DNA from: Chryseobacterium camelliae
Lineage (GTDB): Bacteria; Bacteroidota; Bacteroidia; Flavobacteriales; Weeksellaceae
Assembly: GCF_030818575.1 (NCBI RefSeq)
Contig: NZ_JAUTAL010000001.1
Span: 1,798,001 to 1,862,000 of the forward strand
Direction: 5' to 3'
DNA: 64,000 nucleotides
Part shown: positions 8,525 through 16,350 of the stretch, in pieces
Layout: each line of letters starts with the position of its first letter
Position numbering within the stretch: position 1 is the first letter of the stretch
The notes under the pieces: generated by a model
Databases searched by the model: none
The model's input: the letters and a program-made list of their open reading frames with translations, nothing else
Told to the model about the DNA's origin: nothing
Made by a program: the position numbers and the translations under genes

Positions 8525-9175
8525 TTATTTTTTTATGGTTAAAACTGTGTATATTCTTGTAATAGTCTTTTGACCGGTCTTGCTGGTTACCTGTTCTTCT
8601 TTCTCGGAGATTTTCATTCTCTTAAACGGACTGCCGGAAATCAGCTCTTCCATTTCATCATTGCTGTATAGGGTAAAATCGTATTCCGTGAACGGGAGTT
8701 TCTCCATCGAATGCCTCTGTCCATAGGTGAGTATAAAAGTTCCGTGCTTTTTAAGAACCCTGTAGATCTCATTCAGGAAAGCCGTGGGCTGTTTCCAGAA
8801 ATAGACGGTGTTTACCGTAAAGATTTTATCAAAGGCCTTATCCTCAAAAGGCAACCGGCTTCCGTCGTACAGGACAAATTGAACCTGGCTCCCAAATCTT
8901 TCGTTCTGCTTTTTTGCCTCGTGGTGCATGGTTTCAGATATATCTATTCCGGTATATTGTATTTGCTGTGCCTTATCCAGGATATATTGTACATGTGCCG
9001 CATTGCCGTGACCGATTTCCAGGATATGCTCTCGATCTTCGATCAACATGGCATGGATACTCTCCGTTGTCATTCCTATGTTCGTCCGGTGCATCATTTC
9101 ACCGACTTCAATACCCGTCTCCCCTTCAGGCCTGGCAAGGTGCTGCGCCAGTTTTTTTAACTCGTCCCGGTCCAT
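8525..9175 (-). CDS. class I SAM-dependent methyltransferase inside the heme operon
   Basis: The protein (216 aa) has the Rossmann methyltransferase motifs: ILEIGHGNAAHVQYIL (motif I, SAM binding), YTGIDIS (acidic end of strand 2), LYDGSRLPFEDKAFDKIFTV (motif II region) and RVLKKHGTFILTYG. It resembles the UbiE/Methyltransf_11 class. The ATG used starts 1 nt after the hmuV stop codon and the gene ends 4 nt before hmuS, so translation is tightly coupled to heme transport. The substrate is unknown; a small molecule such as a heme-derived compound would fit the context, but that is inference. Confidence 0.88.
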   Translation of the reverse strand: MDRDELKKLAQHLARPEGETGIEVGEMMHRTNIGMTTESIHAMLIEDREHILEIGHGNAAHVQYILDKAQQIQYTGIDISETMHHEAKKQNERFGSQVQFVLYDGSRLPFEDKAFDKIFTVNTVYFWKQPTAFLNEIYRVLKKHGTFILTYGQRHSMEKLPFTEYDFTLYSNDEMEELISGSPFKRMKISEKEEQVTSKTGQKTITRIYTVLTIKK

Positions 9176-9176
9176 C

Positions 9177-9950
9177 TCAGCCAAAAATAATCATAGGGTT
9201 ATGGTGTATGGGATGCGGGCATATGGTGCAGGGAAAATTATAGGCATCCGTAATGTTTTCTGCTGTAAATATATCAGCAGGTGTTCCGTAAGCAGCCACC
9301 TTACCGGATTTCATCAGCAGTACTTTATCCGCATACTGTGCGGCAAGGTTAAGATCATGCAACACAACTACCGCACTATTTCCTTTACGCGTAAAGTTTT
9401 TTATAATTTCCAATGCCTTATATTGGTGCTTCACATCCAGGTTGTTTAAAGGTTCATCCAGAAAAATGAGCTTATGCGCTATGGTATTCTGAAGTTGTGC
9501 CATTACCCTGGACAGGTGCACCCGCTGTTTCTCACCTCCGGAAAGTGTATTGTATTCCCGGTCTTTCAGGTGGATCACATCGGTTTCCTGCATCATCCGG
9601 TCCGAAGCTTCATAATCCTGTTCATGCGGCTGTGCATCGAAATAAGGATACCTTCCCATCATGACCACATCTTTCACTTCCAGCGGAATATCATTGCTGT
9701 TGTGCTGGGAAAATTTAGCTTTGTGCATGGAGAGTTCCAAAATTTTCCAATCCTGAACGGGCCTATTTTTAAACAGGATATCTCTGTTTTCAGATTTTAC
9801 TTCATTAGCAAGGATACTGAGAAGGCTCGACTTCCCTGCTCCGTTGGGCCCTACAATGGCTAAAAATTCCCCGTATCCCAGAGAAAGGTCTATATTTTTC
9901 AGGATATGAAAATCCTTATGCCTGTAATTGATCTGATGGGCTATGATCAT
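9177..9950 (-). CDS. hmuV: heme ABC transporter ATP-binding protein HmuV
   Basis: This is a 257-residue ABC ATPase with Walker A (GPNGAGKSS), signature (LSGGEKQR), Walker B (KLIFLDEP) and H-loop (VLHDLN) all intact. It powers import of heme across the inner membrane with HmuU and HmuT. The C-terminal CPHPIHHNPMIIFG, rich in Cys and His, is a notable tail. A longer in-frame extension to 10094 exists, but the ATG at 9950 (MIIAHQINYRHK) gives the normal family start and overlaps the hmuU stop by ATGA, the classic coupling arrangement. Confidence 0.95.
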   Translation of the reverse strand: MIIAHQINYRHKDFHILKNIDLSLGYGEFLAIVGPNGAGKSSLLSILANEVKSENRDILFKNRPVQDWKILELSMHKAKFSQHNSNDIPLEVKDVVMMGRYPYFDAQPHEQDYEASDRMMQETDVIHLKDREYNTLSGGEKQRVHLSRVMAQLQNTIAHKLIFLDEPLNNLDVKHQYKALEIIKNFTRKGNSAVVVLHDLNLAAQYADKVLLMKSGKVAAYGTPADIFTAENITDAYNFPCTICPHPIHHNPMIIFG

Positions 9951-10990
9951 GACAGTGATTTTTTTGATTTGACCAGGATGGCAATAAAAATTGGGCCGCC
10001 CATTAATGCTGTCAGGATTCCGATCGGAAGTTCTGACGGAGCTACAATGCTCCTGCTTAAGGTATCTGCCGTTAGCAGCAGAATACTTCCGCAAACGGCT
10101 GACAAAGGCAGTATAAATACATAATCCGACTTAAAAAGCTGCCTGAGGATATAGGGAACAATCAGCCCCACAAATCCTATGGTTCCTGAAAAAGCGACAC
10201 AGGCACCGATCATCAGCGCTGTGACTACAATAATCTGCTTTTTAAGTTTTTCCACCTGGATTCCCAGGTGCTGTGCATCCTTTTCACCCAGCATCATTGC
10301 ATTCAAAGCTTTTCCCTGGGGAAGGATAATGACATAAGAAATACACAGTACCACAGCCAGAATCCCGTTCTTCATCCAGGTGGCGGCTGCCAGGCTGCCT
10401 AAATTCCAGAAGGTGAGATCTCTCAGCTGTTCATCTTTTGATATATAAATCAGAAAACCGGTGACGGAAAATCCGATGGCTGTAATGGCAACGCCGGTAA
10501 GCAGCATCATGACAACATTGGTCTTTCCTCCGCTGGTAGAAATCCTGTACACCAGCATCATGGATAAAAAGGCTCCTATAAAAGCGGAAATACCGACCAG
10601 TGAAAATTGTATTGTTTCAGGAAGGTTGTGTTTAAAATACCCTCCTAAAACAATGGCAATGGCCGCCAGTAATGTCGCTCCTGAAGTAAGCCCTATCAGA
10701 TCCCCTGTAGCCAAAGGATTTCTGAACATGCCCTGCAGGCCTGTTCCTGAAACGGCGAGCATGCTTCCGATAAGGATGGCCATTATAATCCTGGCCGCTC
10801 TTACATCCCAGATCACATATTTATGGCTGAGAGACAAATCAGGATCGCCCTGAATGTATTGCCATAATGTGCTGAATGCAGAATTCCCTCCGAAATCGTA
10901 CACTCCGGTATTAAGTGCCGTTACTGCGATCAGGACCAGCAGTACGGCACTTAAGGTGAGATACATATAAAGTTTATTTTGTGTTTTCAA
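9947..10990 (-). CDS. hmuU: heme ABC transporter permease HmuU (FecCD/BtuC family)
   Basis: The 347-residue protein is strongly hydrophobic with about ten membrane segments and the FecCD signatures GTGLQGMFRNPLATGDLIG and SGTIGFVGLIVPYILR. The homodimer forms the channel used by HmuV and HmuT. The frame given begins at a TTG (KTQNKLYMYL follows) and overlaps hmuT by 17 nt; an ATG at 10966 would instead leave a 7-nt gap and remove eight residues. No strong Shine-Dalgarno sequence decides between them. Confidence 0.93.
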   Translation of the reverse strand: MKTQNKLYMYLTLSAVLLVLIAVTALNTGVYDFGGNSAFSTLWQYIQGDPDLSLSHKYVIWDVRAARIIMAILIGSMLAVSGTGLQGMFRNPLATGDLIGLTSGATLLAAIAIVLGGYFKHNLPETIQFSLVGISAFIGAFLSMMLVYRISTSGGKTNVVMMLLTGVAITAIGFSVTGFLIYISKDEQLRDLTFWNLGSLAAATWMKNGILAVVLCISYVIILPQGKALNAMMLGEKDAQHLGIQVEKLKKQIIVVTALMIGACVAFSGTIGFVGLIVPYILRQLFKSDYVFILPLSAVCGSILLLTADTLSRSIVAPSELPIGILTALMGGPIFIAILVKSKKSLS

Positions 10991-11852
10991 TTAAAAGCTT
11001 GTTTAATGCTACTGCGGCTTCTCCGAGCCTTGGCCCGAATCCTGAAACCAGTCCTCCGTCCATGGCAATGATCTTTTTGTTTTTTCCGGCATTGGTCTGT
11101 GCCACGCCCGGCATTTTAAGAGCTCCTTCATTACCTCCTGCTCCCTGCAGTCCTGTAGTAAAGAAAAACAGTACATCCGGATTGGCTTTAACCACTGCTT
11201 CAGGCGTCAGGGGCTTAAAATCTTCAAAGTCGTTTACTGCATTTTCACCGCCTGCCAGCTGGATCAATGAAGCCATTGGCGTATTTTTCCCTGCAACCAT
11301 CAGCATATTGCCTCTTGCATATATGAAAAGTACTTTCGGTTTTTTAGCTATTGGCCTGATCTGCTTAAGATCAGCATCAATCTTATCATTCAGCTTCTGA
11401 TAGTCTGTATTGCCCAGAGCTTTAGCTACATCAGCAATTAGTTTTTTAGTTCCGTCAACAGTAAATTCCTGTTTGAATATTTCCGTTTTGATTCCTGAAG
11501 ACTTGATTTTGCCCATCAATTCAGGATTGATATCTTTATCGGACGCTAAAATAAGGGTTGGGCTCACGGCCATGATCGGTTCAATCGTCATGGATCTGAC
11601 ATGGCCCAAATCTTTAGCCGTAGCTTTAAGGGATTCCGGATAGGTACTGGTCACATCGGTTCCTACAATCTCTTTTTCGTGTCCAAGAGCACTTACAATC
11701 TCTGTAATGCCTCCGTTCAGGGTAACGATTTTGTTATTGGATTTAGGCGTTTCCGAAACGGCTTCGGTTGTATTTTCCTTTGGAGTGCCTTGTTCTTTTT
11801 TGCATGAATACACAGCAACCAGCACAGAAGCGGCAAGAATGATTTTTTTCAT
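10974..11852 (-). CDS. hmuT: heme ABC transporter substrate-binding lipoprotein HmuT
   Basis: A lipoprotein signal peptide ends at the lipobox VAVYSC (Cys17), followed by a low-complexity linker and a class III substrate-binding fold (NNKIVTLNGGITEIVSALG ... IEPIMAVSPTLILAS ... AGGENAVNDFEDFKPL). The protein collects heme in the periplasm and delivers it to HmuUV. The first conserved tyrosine/histidine heme ligand typical of the family cannot be assigned safely by eye. It lies between hmuY and hmuU in the same operon. Confidence 0.93.
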   Translation of the reverse strand: MKKIILAASVLVAVYSCKKEQGTPKENTTEAVSETPKSNNKIVTLNGGITEIVSALGHEKEIVGTDVTSTYPESLKATAKDLGHVRSMTIEPIMAVSPTLILASDKDINPELMGKIKSSGIKTEIFKQEFTVDGTKKLIADVAKALGNTDYQKLNDKIDADLKQIRPIAKKPKVLFIYARGNMLMVAGKNTPMASLIQLAGGENAVNDFEDFKPLTPEAVVKANPDVLFFFTTGLQGAGGNEGALKMPGVAQTNAGKNKKIIAMDGGLVSGFGPRLGEAAVALNKLLIENTK

Positions 11853-11875
11853 GATATGCTTATTATTTGATTGAT

Positions 11876-12991
11876 TTAAAGAGGAGCAAATTCAAAATTA
11901 GGATAACCACGCACGCCGTTCTGGGTCATGGCATTAAACCGTATTTTGTAATAAAATCCTTCTGCATCTTTAAGGACAAAAAACCTGTCACTATACGTCT
12001 GCGGACCATTGGCACCTGTTGTTGTCCTCCATTTGTCACCCAACGCTCTATGATCGTTGAAAATGAATTTGGTCTGGCTGACATCACTCAGCTTAAATTC
12101 TCCGTAAATCTGATCCAGTGTCTTTCCGGCAGGGACATCTACCTGGTATACCCCAACACCGCTAAGGATATTGGTGATGATGAAATCTGCATAGAAATAA
12201 CTTCCGGCACTTTGTCCAGGAGACATGAAAACTTCATTGGTAAAGGTGGTGAATGCAATATCCCAGTTATGCTTCTGAGGCTGTATCTGAACAGCCTGGC
12301 CTTTCTGAAGGCTGAAGAAATTAAAGTTGTAATCGGGATTCTTGGTAATAACCTGTTCTTTGTACTGGTCATCATTAAGGTCTGCATACCTTACTCGGTA
12401 TCCGCTGGCAGATCTCAGGATCTGGATTTTTTTCCATCCTCTGGATTCTCCGGTCAATGATACGGAACCCGGAGCAACCGTAGCCGTAGAAAGTGCTTTA
12501 CCCATATTAACGAGGTAAACGCCATTATCCGCATCATTCGCTTTTATTTCTGCAATTCCCGTAGTCTGGGTTAAAAAATTACCGTTAGGATTATCAATGT
12601 ACTCAAGATTGCTGGCAGTGAAAGTACCGATCTGAACTACACTCATCAAAGAAGAAACATCTGCACTTTTAACGGAGTTGATGTTGGTGGCGCCGGGAAT
12701 TTTGGCAACTGCCATTCCGATAGACCCGTTGATGATCACACGGAATTCATCACCATTATAGAAACCCAATTCCCAGTCCGTCCTCAGATTGGTTTTTTGC
12801 CTCGGTTCTTTTGTTACCGGGTCTATATCGCTTAAATCGATCCATACCTGATTAGGCTCATTGGCTCCTCCAACGGCAGGCTTTGATGTTGCTCCCGTCA
12901 TAGGTGGCACGGAAACCGGATCTTCATCTGCTGAAAAACATGACTGTACAGCAATGATCAAAGCAATAGACAATAATTTTAAATATTTCAT
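11876..12991 (-). CDS. hmuY: HmuY family heme-binding lipoprotein (hemophore)
   Basis: The 371-residue protein has a lipobox (IAVQSC, Cys18) and then a duplicated HmuY-type beta fold. Hallmark blocks are NQVWIDLS, TDWELGFYNGDEFRV, NFNFFSLQKGQAVQIQPQ followed by KHNWDIAFTTF, and KIRFNAMTQNGVRGYPNF. HmuY of Porphyromonas gingivalis is an outer-membrane-associated hemophore that passes heme to HmuR. Here hmuY sits 12 nt after the hmuR stop and 23 nt before hmuT, the same functional order. It is longer than the P. gingivalis protein, consistent with a two-lobe version. Confidence 0.9.
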   Translation of the reverse strand: MKYLKLLSIALIIAVQSCFSADEDPVSVPPMTGATSKPAVGGANEPNQVWIDLSDIDPVTKEPRQKTNLRTDWELGFYNGDEFRVIINGSIGMAVAKIPGATNINSVKSADVSSLMSVVQIGTFTASNLEYIDNPNGNFLTQTTGIAEIKANDADNGVYLVNMGKALSTATVAPGSVSLTGESRGWKKIQILRSASGYRVRYADLNDDQYKEQVITKNPDYNFNFFSLQKGQAVQIQPQKHNWDIAFTTFTNEVFMSPGQSAGSYFYADFIITNILSGVGVYQVDVPAGKTLDQIYGEFKLSDVSQTKFIFNDHRALGDKWRTTTGANGPQTYSDRFFVLKDAEGFYYKIRFNAMTQNGVRGYPNFEFAPL

Positions 12992-13003
12992 GCTGTTATT
13001 TTA

Positions 13004-15106
13004 TTAAAATTGATACATTAATCTTGCAAAATAGCTCCTTCCATAATACAGGTTGAGAAGGTCTGTGGCAGCATTATGCCCGCTCGCGGTACTGTTGGTA
13101 CTGTTGATGGTCGTTACATCGAATATGTTTTTGATCCCTACTGAAAGTTCGAGGCGATCTTTCCAGAAAGGCTGGCTTACTATGAAATCCATCATGTGGA
13201 AACCGTCTGTCCTTGCCAGCCGGAAACTTTCATTTTCTATGACATAAAGTCTCGCCGGCCCGGTGTATTTGTAGTACAGATTCAACGCAGTATTCGAGCC
13301 TGCTATTTTGTATCCGGCATTAGCTCCTGCCTGGAAATTGTACTGAAAATCTTGCGGGGTCCTTACATCCATTTCCTGCTTGGAAACCGAAATCCCATTC
13401 AGGGAGGTCCTTATCCCAAGTGAAAACTGGTCTTTAACAATATTGGCATTCACGCCGAACAGAAGGCTTCTGTATTTATCAAGGTTCAGGTATTTGTAGG
13501 TAGAAGGACGGACGATCATGACGTTTTCAATCTTGTCGTTCAGGTCTACATACAAAGCTTCCAGGTTATAGTTGAATTTCCAGCCGTTCCCCAGACCAAA
13601 ACCCTGGTCCCAGAAAAGTCCTGCTGAATACCCTGTTTCCGGCTTAAGGTCCGGGTTTCCCTGGATATCATGGTTGACATTAACAAAATAGGTAAACAGC
13701 TCATCGTAGGTCGGATAGCGGTTGGCTGTACCAAATACCCATCTTAAATTGGAGTTTTCAGATGTTTTATACCTCGCAGAAAGTGAGTAATTGAATTGGT
13801 TATTGAATCTGTTGCTCACAGAAAACCTTGTGCCCGGCCTTAATGAAAACTTGTCGGAGATATTCCATTCAGCGGAGAGGAAAGTTCCATAGGTGAAAAT
13901 TTTCCTGCTGATGTTGTTGCCGTCAAATTCTCCGGCAATCAGAGCGGCATAGCCGTCGGTATGGTCAAGTTCATATCCTAACTGGAAATCGAATGTTTTA
14001 TTATCCAGGAAATTACTGAACATCCCTCTGGAATAAATTACATCCGTTTTATAGTAAGGCTGTTCATTGTAATTGGGATCTTTCTTCCGGTTGGGAATAT
14101 CATAATTGTAGTCATAAAATTTCCTGTCCTGTTTCTGGTAGGAAAAATCTCCCATATAGCGGATCTGTCCCAGGTGGGTCTGGATATTGAACTGATGGAT
14201 CCAGCGTTCTGTATTATAATTCCGGTCCAGGCTTTTATATACCACACCTCCCGAACCGTCGTTTAACGGAACTCGATCTACTTTCGGGTTGTAATAGTTG
14301 AAAGTCTCATTCAGGTAAGATGCTTTATAATAAAATGATGTTTTATTTTTGGAATAGCGTATGAGCGCGTTAGCTTCATACTGATCCTTAGGATTCCAGT
14401 CGTACCCCCGCAGGTTATCCTGCCCGAAATATTTGTATCCTTTTTTATCCCCTTCGTAGCCCATAAACTGATTATGGTTAAAACTGATGTTCGTAAACCA
14501 GTGGTCATTGAAGTTATACCCTACATTCAGGTTCTGGATGTGCCTTCCCTGGCCTTTTTTCCTGAGGTTATAGCTATCACGTACTGTTTCTTCCTGGAGG
14601 CTGGCCCTGATGCTTAGCTTTTTTGAGCTGCTTTTCTTGGTGATGATATTGATGACGCCCGCGAGAGCTCCGTTACCGTATTCCACTCCCATGCTTCCTT
14701 TTACGATTTCAATCCTTTCGATATTCGTAAGGCTCAGTTTGGTCAGGTCAATATTACTTCCCAGTCCGGTATCGCCTACTACAGGAATATTATCAATAAG
14801 GATTTTAACGTATTGTCCGCCCAGGCCTAAAATATTGGCCGTAGAATTCCCTGAATTGGTATCAGGCGTAATCTGAATGTTCAGCGACTGGTTGAGTACC
14901 TCTGCCACATTAGTTACAGCCATGTTCTTGATCTGCTGTGCATCAATCACCTCAACTTTATAGATAGATTTGTTAATCGATTGCTGCATGTATTGTCCGG
15001 TGATGACCACCTCCTCTATTTTCTTCTGGCCGAGAGAATCTTTTTCCTGTGCATTCATCCATAGAACAAAGGATAAGGATAGAATGGAAAGCACTTTCTT
15101 CTTCAT
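13004..15106 (-). CDS. hmuR: TonB-dependent heme receptor HmuR
   Basis: A signal peptide (MKKKVLSILSLSFVLWMNAQ) is followed by a TonB box (EEVVITGQ), a plug domain (about residues 50-165, with IKGSMGVEYGNGALAGVINI-like sequence ending in IITKKSS) and a 22-strand barrel ending in a terminal Phe (ARLMYQF). The heme-receptor NPDL box is present (HDIQGNPDLKPETG), with a nearby histidine as in HmuR/HemR proteins. It imports heme through the outer membrane using TonB energy. It is the first gene of the operon, and its promoter overlaps a Fur-like palindrome. Confidence 0.95.
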   Translation of the reverse strand: MKKKVLSILSLSFVLWMNAQEKDSLGQKKIEEVVITGQYMQQSINKSIYKVEVIDAQQIKNMAVTNVAEVLNQSLNIQITPDTNSGNSTANILGLGGQYVKILIDNIPVVGDTGLGSNIDLTKLSLTNIERIEIVKGSMGVEYGNGALAGVINIITKKSSSKKLSIRASLQEETVRDSYNLRKKGQGRHIQNLNVGYNFNDHWFTNISFNHNQFMGYEGDKKGYKYFGQDNLRGYDWNPKDQYEANALIRYSKNKTSFYYKASYLNETFNYYNPKVDRVPLNDGSGGVVYKSLDRNYNTERWIHQFNIQTHLGQIRYMGDFSYQKQDRKFYDYNYDIPNRKKDPNYNEQPYYKTDVIYSRGMFSNFLDNKTFDFQLGYELDHTDGYAALIAGEFDGNNISRKIFTYGTFLSAEWNISDKFSLRPGTRFSVSNRFNNQFNYSLSARYKTSENSNLRWVFGTANRYPTYDELFTYFVNVNHDIQGNPDLKPETGYSAGLFWDQGFGLGNGWKFNYNLEALYVDLNDKIENVMIVRPSTYKYLNLDKYRSLLFGVNANIVKDQFSLGIRTSLNGISVSKQEMDVRTPQDFQYNFQAGANAGYKIAGSNTALNLYYKYTGPARLYVIENESFRLARTDGFHMMDFIVSQPFWKDRLELSVGIKNIFDVTTINSTNSTASGHNAATDLLNLYYGRSYFARLMYQF

Positions 15107-15126
15107 AGATTCAAAAAATTTTGCGA

Positions 15127-15188
15127 CAAATATAATGTTTTATTTAGAACAATTAAAAATAAATATGTAATTTTGTGGAATAATTCTA
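15127..15188. promoter_or_regulatory. divergent hmuR / secreted-protein promoter with two Fur-like boxes
   Basis: On the minus strand TATATTTG (15127-15134) is the hmuR -7 element. On the plus strand TAATTTTG (15168-15175) is the -7 element of the gene at 15204. Box 1 (15142-15160, ATTTAGAAC-A-ATTAAAAAT) covers the region upstream of both -7 elements, and box 2 (15176-15188, TGGAAT-A-ATTCTA) covers the plus-strand start point. Both resemble Fur sites (TAGAAT-N-ATTCTA), so Fur-type iron repression of both directions is likely. Assignment to Fur is inference. Confidence 0.7.
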
Positions 15189-15203
15189 ATTAAAAATAAT
15201 ATT

Positions 15204-16010
15204 ATGAAATTAAGACTACTTATTGGAACTATGATGCTTACGGCTTTTACGGCACATGCACAGGTAGCTACTATCAATGAAAATTTCAACAATTTTACTT
15301 TAGGCCAAGGCCAGGGGGTTTTTCCACAGAATCAATGGACAACCATTTTTCCAGCAGCAGCCGGAAATCCCGCTCCAATGATGAATGTAGTTGCCAATGG
15401 AGCTTCAGACCGTTTTATCCAGTCTTACTCAGGGGCAAATCAGAATACCCCGCAATATCTGATCTCACCGATGATCATTGCGCCGGCGGGTGATAAAACC
15501 ATAACATTTAAAGCCAGAAGAAATACCGGTTCTGCACCTGGATCCGTTCAGGTCGGCCTTGCCTCTAATCCTACTGATATGAGTACGTTTGTTGCCCTTG
15601 GCAATGCCGCTTTCCTTTCGAGCGATGTTTTTCAGACCCTATCAGTTCCTGTAACTGCCTCATCATCCCAATACATTGTATTTAAGTTTGTAGGTGCAGC
15701 GGCTCCCCATACCGTTTTGGAAATTGATGATGTAGTTTATGCTGCATCAGCGAGCCTTTCCGTGACAGATCAAAATAAAGCTCATAACCAGATTCAGTTT
15801 GCAGTGAATGCAGAGAATACGGCCCTGCATTTTGTGGCCGGTAAAGATCCGAAAAGAATCCAGGTATATTCGGCAGCAGGCCGGAAGGTGAGCGAAGGAA
15901 AACTTTCAGGCAAAAATTATGATATCAGCCCACTTCAGACCGGTGTTTATTATGTAATTATTGAAACCGCGGAAGGCCAGACAGTACAGTCGAAGTTTAT
16001 CAAGAAATAA
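15204..16010 (+). CDS. T9SS-secreted protein with cleaved-adhesin/MAM-like domain, iron-regulated
   Basis: A Sec signal peptide (MKLRLLIGTMMLTAFTAHAQ) precedes a beta-sandwich resembling cleaved-adhesin / choice-of-anchor domains (QYLISPMIIAPAGDKTITFK ... VFKFVGAAAPHTVLEIDDV). A type A T9SS C-terminal signal follows (RIQVYSAAGRKVSEGKL ... TGVYYVIIETAEGQTVQSKF). It is therefore exported across the outer membrane by the type IX system and released or surface-bound. It is divergent from hmuR and carries the same Fur-like operator set as the HmuY-like gene downstream. Its ligand is unknown; a role in obtaining heme or iron from host proteins is inferred from context only. Confidence 0.85.
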   Translation: MKLRLLIGTMMLTAFTAHAQVATINENFNNFTLGQGQGVFPQNQWTTIFPAAAGNPAPMMNVVANGASDRFIQSYSGANQNTPQYLISPMIIAPAGDKTITFKARRNTGSAPGSVQVGLASNPTDMSTFVALGNAAFLSSDVFQTLSVPVTASSSQYIVFKFVGAAAPHTVLEIDDVVYAASASLSVTDQNKAHNQIQFAVNAENTALHFVAGKDPKRIQVYSAAGRKVSEGKLSGKNYDISPLQTGVYYVIIETAEGQTVQSKFIKK

Positions 16011-16035
16011 TTTATCAGACCCACATACTTGAGAC

Positions 16036-16063
16036 GGCCCGTGATTTTCACGGGCTGTTTTTT
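16036..16063 (+). terminator. Rho-independent terminator
   Basis: GCCCGTG / CACGGGC form a 7-bp stem around a 5-nt loop, followed by TGTTTTTTAT. It lies 26 nt after the T9SS protein stop codon, so the following gene has its own promoter. Confidence 0.85.
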
Positions 16064-16280
16064 ATCCTGAAACGCCAGGGTCGACTTCATATGACTCATG
16101 AACCGTAAAGTGATCATTTAATTAAGCTTTACGATCATAAACTTTCAGAGATCATGAAGAATAATTTTCAAATAGTTACAGGTTTCGGGCATTCTTGCCA
16201 TGATTCACGATGAAAAATTCCGATTACTGAACTTAATTAAAAAAAGTAAAATTAAAAAACACGACAAAAATCATATTTTT

Positions 16281-16327
16281 ATTTAGAACTATTAAAAATA
16301 ATTATTTAGTTTTGTAGAATAATTCTA
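16281..16327 (+). promoter_or_regulatory. promoter of the HmuY-T9SS gene with two Fur-like boxes
   Basis: The -7 element TAGTTTTG is at 16307-16314. Box 1 is ATTTAGAAC-T-ATTAAAAAT (16281-16299). Box 2 is a perfect TAGAAT-A-ATTCTA palindrome (16315-16327) over the start point. The block matches 15142-15190 at about 43 of 49 positions with identical spacing, so the promoter is a duplicate of the hmuR-side promoter. Confidence 0.7.
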
Positions 16328-16350
16328 AATAATAAATTAACAAGCATCTT

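Noticed and set aside
9951..10094. N-terminal extension of HmuV
   Set aside because: The extra 48 residues overlap hmuU coding sequence and are absent from the normal ABC ATPase start; the ATG with ATGA overlap is preferred.
11876..12991. HmuY as a generic unknown lipoprotein
   Set aside because: The repeated W-D-I/L-A/G-F blocks, lipobox and position between hmuR and hmuT make HmuY the better call.
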